Assembly: GCA_004794785.1 (NCBI GenBank)
Contig: SJOL01005899.1
Span: 323,119 to 387,118, forward strand
Origin: Opisthorchis felineus
Taxonomy: Eukaryota; Platyhelminthes; Trematoda; Opisthorchiida; Opisthorchiidae
Length of the DNA: 64,000 bases
Direction of reading: 5' to 3'
Position numbers and translations under genes: made by a program. Every line of letters starts with the position of its first letter. The first letter of the stretch is position 1. The notes under the pieces are model-generated. The model saw only the letters and a list, made by a program, of their open reading frames with translations. It was not told where the DNA came from and ran no database searches. Of this stretch, positions 61,947 through 64,000 are shown piece by piece.

Positions 61947-63680
61947 CACTACTACTACTAATGTTTGCAGCTAGCCTGTTCTACCAATCAGGATCAGCTC
62001 AAGTTTTTGACTTTACAACACTTGCTGGATTTTGTCAAAAACAACCAATCTCTTTTTGCCAAAAATATGGCTTACCTCTTTGGAAAGACCAAGAGGAACT
62101 GGCCTCTTATGGGAGGGACTTGGGCTACAGTTATCACTCCTATAGATGTACTTGTCTCAGGAGAGATCGATTTGAAATTTCTTTGGGACACTCGTGCCTC
62201 TAAAGAGATTACCCAGAGTGACTTTGATATTGGAAAAATTTTCAACGGACCAAACAATAATGGTTTATTTCCATGAGGGATACACCCTAAAGGGAGACAA
62301 ATGTTGTGAATTACATAACAGAAGAAACAACTTAGAGGACTCCTCTGCAGAGTAGAACAAATGAAACTTCTGGGGGACAGCCAGAAGTGATCTTTTGTGA
62401 TAAGTGTCGGCCTGTACAAGAAGGGATGGTAGCCCCATCAACGAGATGTAGTTCATTAAACCCTGTGAGAAGTCTGTTCGACACTGCAGGACTAAGCGGA
62501 ATGTCCAACCGAACAGAGCACTATGATTCCTATGCTATGTTCTGTCTAGGTGAGAGCCTATCACACTGCTGATCAGCCGCTCGTGGCCAAAATGTTAAGT
62601 GTTCAACCACTGGTCGGGTGGTCCCGGGTTAGGGTGGGGGCGGCCGATTGGGGGTGAGGAAGCTGAATTTCTACAATGGAATCAGTCACTCAACGACAAT
62701 TGTGGGCACTTTTATCGTAGCGTCTCGATAGTGTTTGAAATTCTAGCCCAAACCTAATAGTCCCCCTGTAGACGGACTGCCCGGACGGACCGAACGGACA
62801 GAACAGAAGCAGTTTTTTCTACGAAGACTTTCACCAATAACGTGCATTAAGAGACCAAATACAAGCAATATCTCCTGACTGACTTACCTTCTACGAAAGG
62901 AAAAATGTCGCTTGAATGTTTCAAGTACTTTAAACCAGATTGTCTGCAGAATTAGGTGTTTTACTGCGAAAATATTTAACCGCAAAGATTCCAATAAGTC
63001 TGGCTACACCCGGCCAGATTTGTGTGGGATGGCCGGTAGGTGTCCGACTATCATAGAAAGCCTGTGGTAACCGACTTGTAACGGTTACCAGTACTTCCAG
63101 GCATAGTGGGGCTCGGAAGCCCTCAACACTTCCTTGATATATGACCAAACAACGCGTTAATTCGCAGTTCGTTAAGAAATAACATGGTATGAACGTCACG
63201 TTATCTTGCCGCTTCACCAACTGGCCACATGAACACTCGCGTCCGCATGAATCCCTTTGGACACAGTTCAGGAAGGTTGAATAGTATGCTAATGGCTCCC
63301 GCAGTGGTCCTTTTCGTCCTGATAGACTTCGAACATTCCGGAGACACCTGGTGTAACGATGGATACTACTGATGAGGCATGCGAGTAGTATGTGGTTTTC
63401 TCGTAACACCGCCTTGACCTAACGGAAAGTGAAATTTAGTACGGAATTTGTGGAACTGCTTTGCAGCATTCTTTCACAGTTGCGTGATAGTCAATGAATA
63501 TCCAGGAGAGTTCAAGAAGACGCGATCAAGAAGAAGACGGATATTCAGTTTTTTAAAAACAAGGTGCATGTGGGACTTTCCTGTCCAATAGTCTGTAACT
63601 GTTTAGTTGGTGTTTTCTAATAATCAACTCCGTGGCGAAGGGCTTTCCTCCTTACACCTGGTGCTTTAACCAGGATATGG
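61947..63680. other. Region between R2-like element and gag-like frame
   Basis: About 1.7 kb. A stretch at 61961-62276 is open in two plus-strand frames and one minus-strand frame, with no family recognised. From roughly 62590 the composition becomes more GC-rich. This could be the 5' LTR and leader of the element whose gag starts at 63681; a TGTTAAGTG start near 62594 and a CAACTCCGTGGCG stretch near 63627 are possible LTR start and primer-site area. These borders are guesses. Confidence 0.3.
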
Positions 63681-64000
63681 ATGAAGATCCCGTTGCCACA
63701 ACCTTTTGAGGATGGGGATGTGCGGACCTTCCTGGAGGACTTCGAGGATGTTGCGGAGGCGGCAGGACTGGAGACCGACAGGGGTAAGTTGGCGGCACTG
63801 AAGACCCTCCTCAGAGGCCGGGCGAAGGCGGCCCTGGATGCGGCCAGAAGAGGCCCTCGGAAGATGGACTGGGCCGCCGCGAAGGAAGCTCTTGCAGCGG
63901 AGTTCGACACGCCGGCCGACCGCCAGGAGGCTATGAGGCGGTTCAAGACGGCCAGCATGGGACCTGGATGTGACCCGACCGTGTTCTTCGCCAGCCTGCA
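63681..64000 (+). CDS. Gag-like retroelement protein, N-terminal part
   Basis: ATG at 63681 opens a stop-free frame of 106 codons that runs off the window. It begins MKIPLPQPFEDGD-VRTFLEDFEDVAEAAG, then an L-x-x-LL-RGRAKAALDAA segment and EALAAEFDTPADRQEAMRRF. The pattern (P-x-P-x-PF, then FLEDFE, then RGRA-x-x, then helical A/L/E-rich sequence ending EF-x-T/D-x-x-D-R) is that of gag-like capsid proteins of flatworm LTR retrotransposons. The codons are GC-rich, unlike the flanking DNA, which suggests a fairly young insertion. An opposing open frame on the minus strand is a shadow. The rest (nucleocapsid, protease, RT) would lie beyond the window. Confidence 0.7.
   Translation, partial: MKIPLPQPFEDGDVRTFLEDFEDVAEAAGLETDRGKLAALKTLLRGRAKAALDAARRGPRKMDWAAAKEALAAEFDTPADRQEAMRRFKTASMGPGCDPTVFFASL

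Noticed and set aside
62930..63409. 159-codon minus-strand open frame
   Set aside because: Lies in the probable 5' region of the gag-bearing element, has no recognisable domain, and is not far beyond chance frames in this more GC-rich DNA.
63617..63958. 113-codon Ala/Arg/Ser-rich minus-strand open frame
   Set aside because: It is the antisense shadow of the GC-rich gag-like frame at 63681-64000; the plus-strand frame has the recognisable family pattern.

Overview
The window looks like a nuclear contig from a flatworm (Platyhelminthes), most likely a digenean trematode. The evidence is mixed: sparse short exons separated by kilobase introns with GT..AG boundaries, AT-leaning non-coding DNA, decayed non-LTR retrotransposons whose C-terminal reverse-transcriptase tails (TWQR..., RLPGW..RD, RSQW-type motifs) resemble flatworm elements, tRNA-derived SINEs, and no sign of prokaryotic gene packing. 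The species cannot be fixed from the sequence alone.

Positions 1-28251 (+) carry the 3' part of one split gene that I identify as FSIP1 (fibrous sheath-interacting protein 1). Seven exons were assembled by hand: 1-42, 5756-6065, 9623-9687, 15052-15231, 22448-22690, 27077-27205 and 28123-28251. A possible extra micro-exon lies at 26576-26626. All reading phases agree, giving about 365 codons ending in a TGA. The first exon runs off the left edge. The introns hold two inverted tRNA-derived SINEs (2.1-2.8 kb), a reverse-transcriptase scrap (10.3-10.5 kb), an unusually long unexplained antisense open frame (12.8-13.45 kb) and a tandem ~318-bp repeat with a long hairpin (17.6-18.2 kb).

Positions 28252-58100 are mostly intergenic or intronic sequence without a gene I can name. 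They contain further copies of the 17.6-kb repeat family (38.4 kb, 42.5 kb), a truncated non-LTR reverse transcriptase (47.7-48.3 kb, -), a tRNA-headed SINE (50.2-50.4 kb, -) and a 1.8-kb strongly T-over-A strand-asymmetric tract (51.8-53.6 kb). Weakly supported coding candidates lie at 34.1-34.4 kb (-), 46.4-46.8 kb (-), 51.2-51.7 kb (+) and 56.5-56.9 kb (+).

Positions 58104-61943 hold a decayed but nearly full-length R2-clade non-LTR retrotransposon on the - strand. It keeps the order C2H2 zinc fingers, linker, reverse transcriptase, CCHC knuckle and PD-type endonuclease. A ~275-bp sequence lies at both ends in the same orientation, and its 5' end carries two consecutive hairpins. The last 320 bases (63681-64000, +) are the start of a GC-rich gag-like frame of another retroelement, cut by the window end.

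The genes do not form a functional system together. The picture is one host gene of the sperm/cilium type followed by repeat-rich DNA. I found nothing that clearly amounts to a new biological system. The most interesting structures are the R2-like element with its terminal direct repeats, the hairpin-bearing dispersed repeat family and the strand-asymmetric tract.
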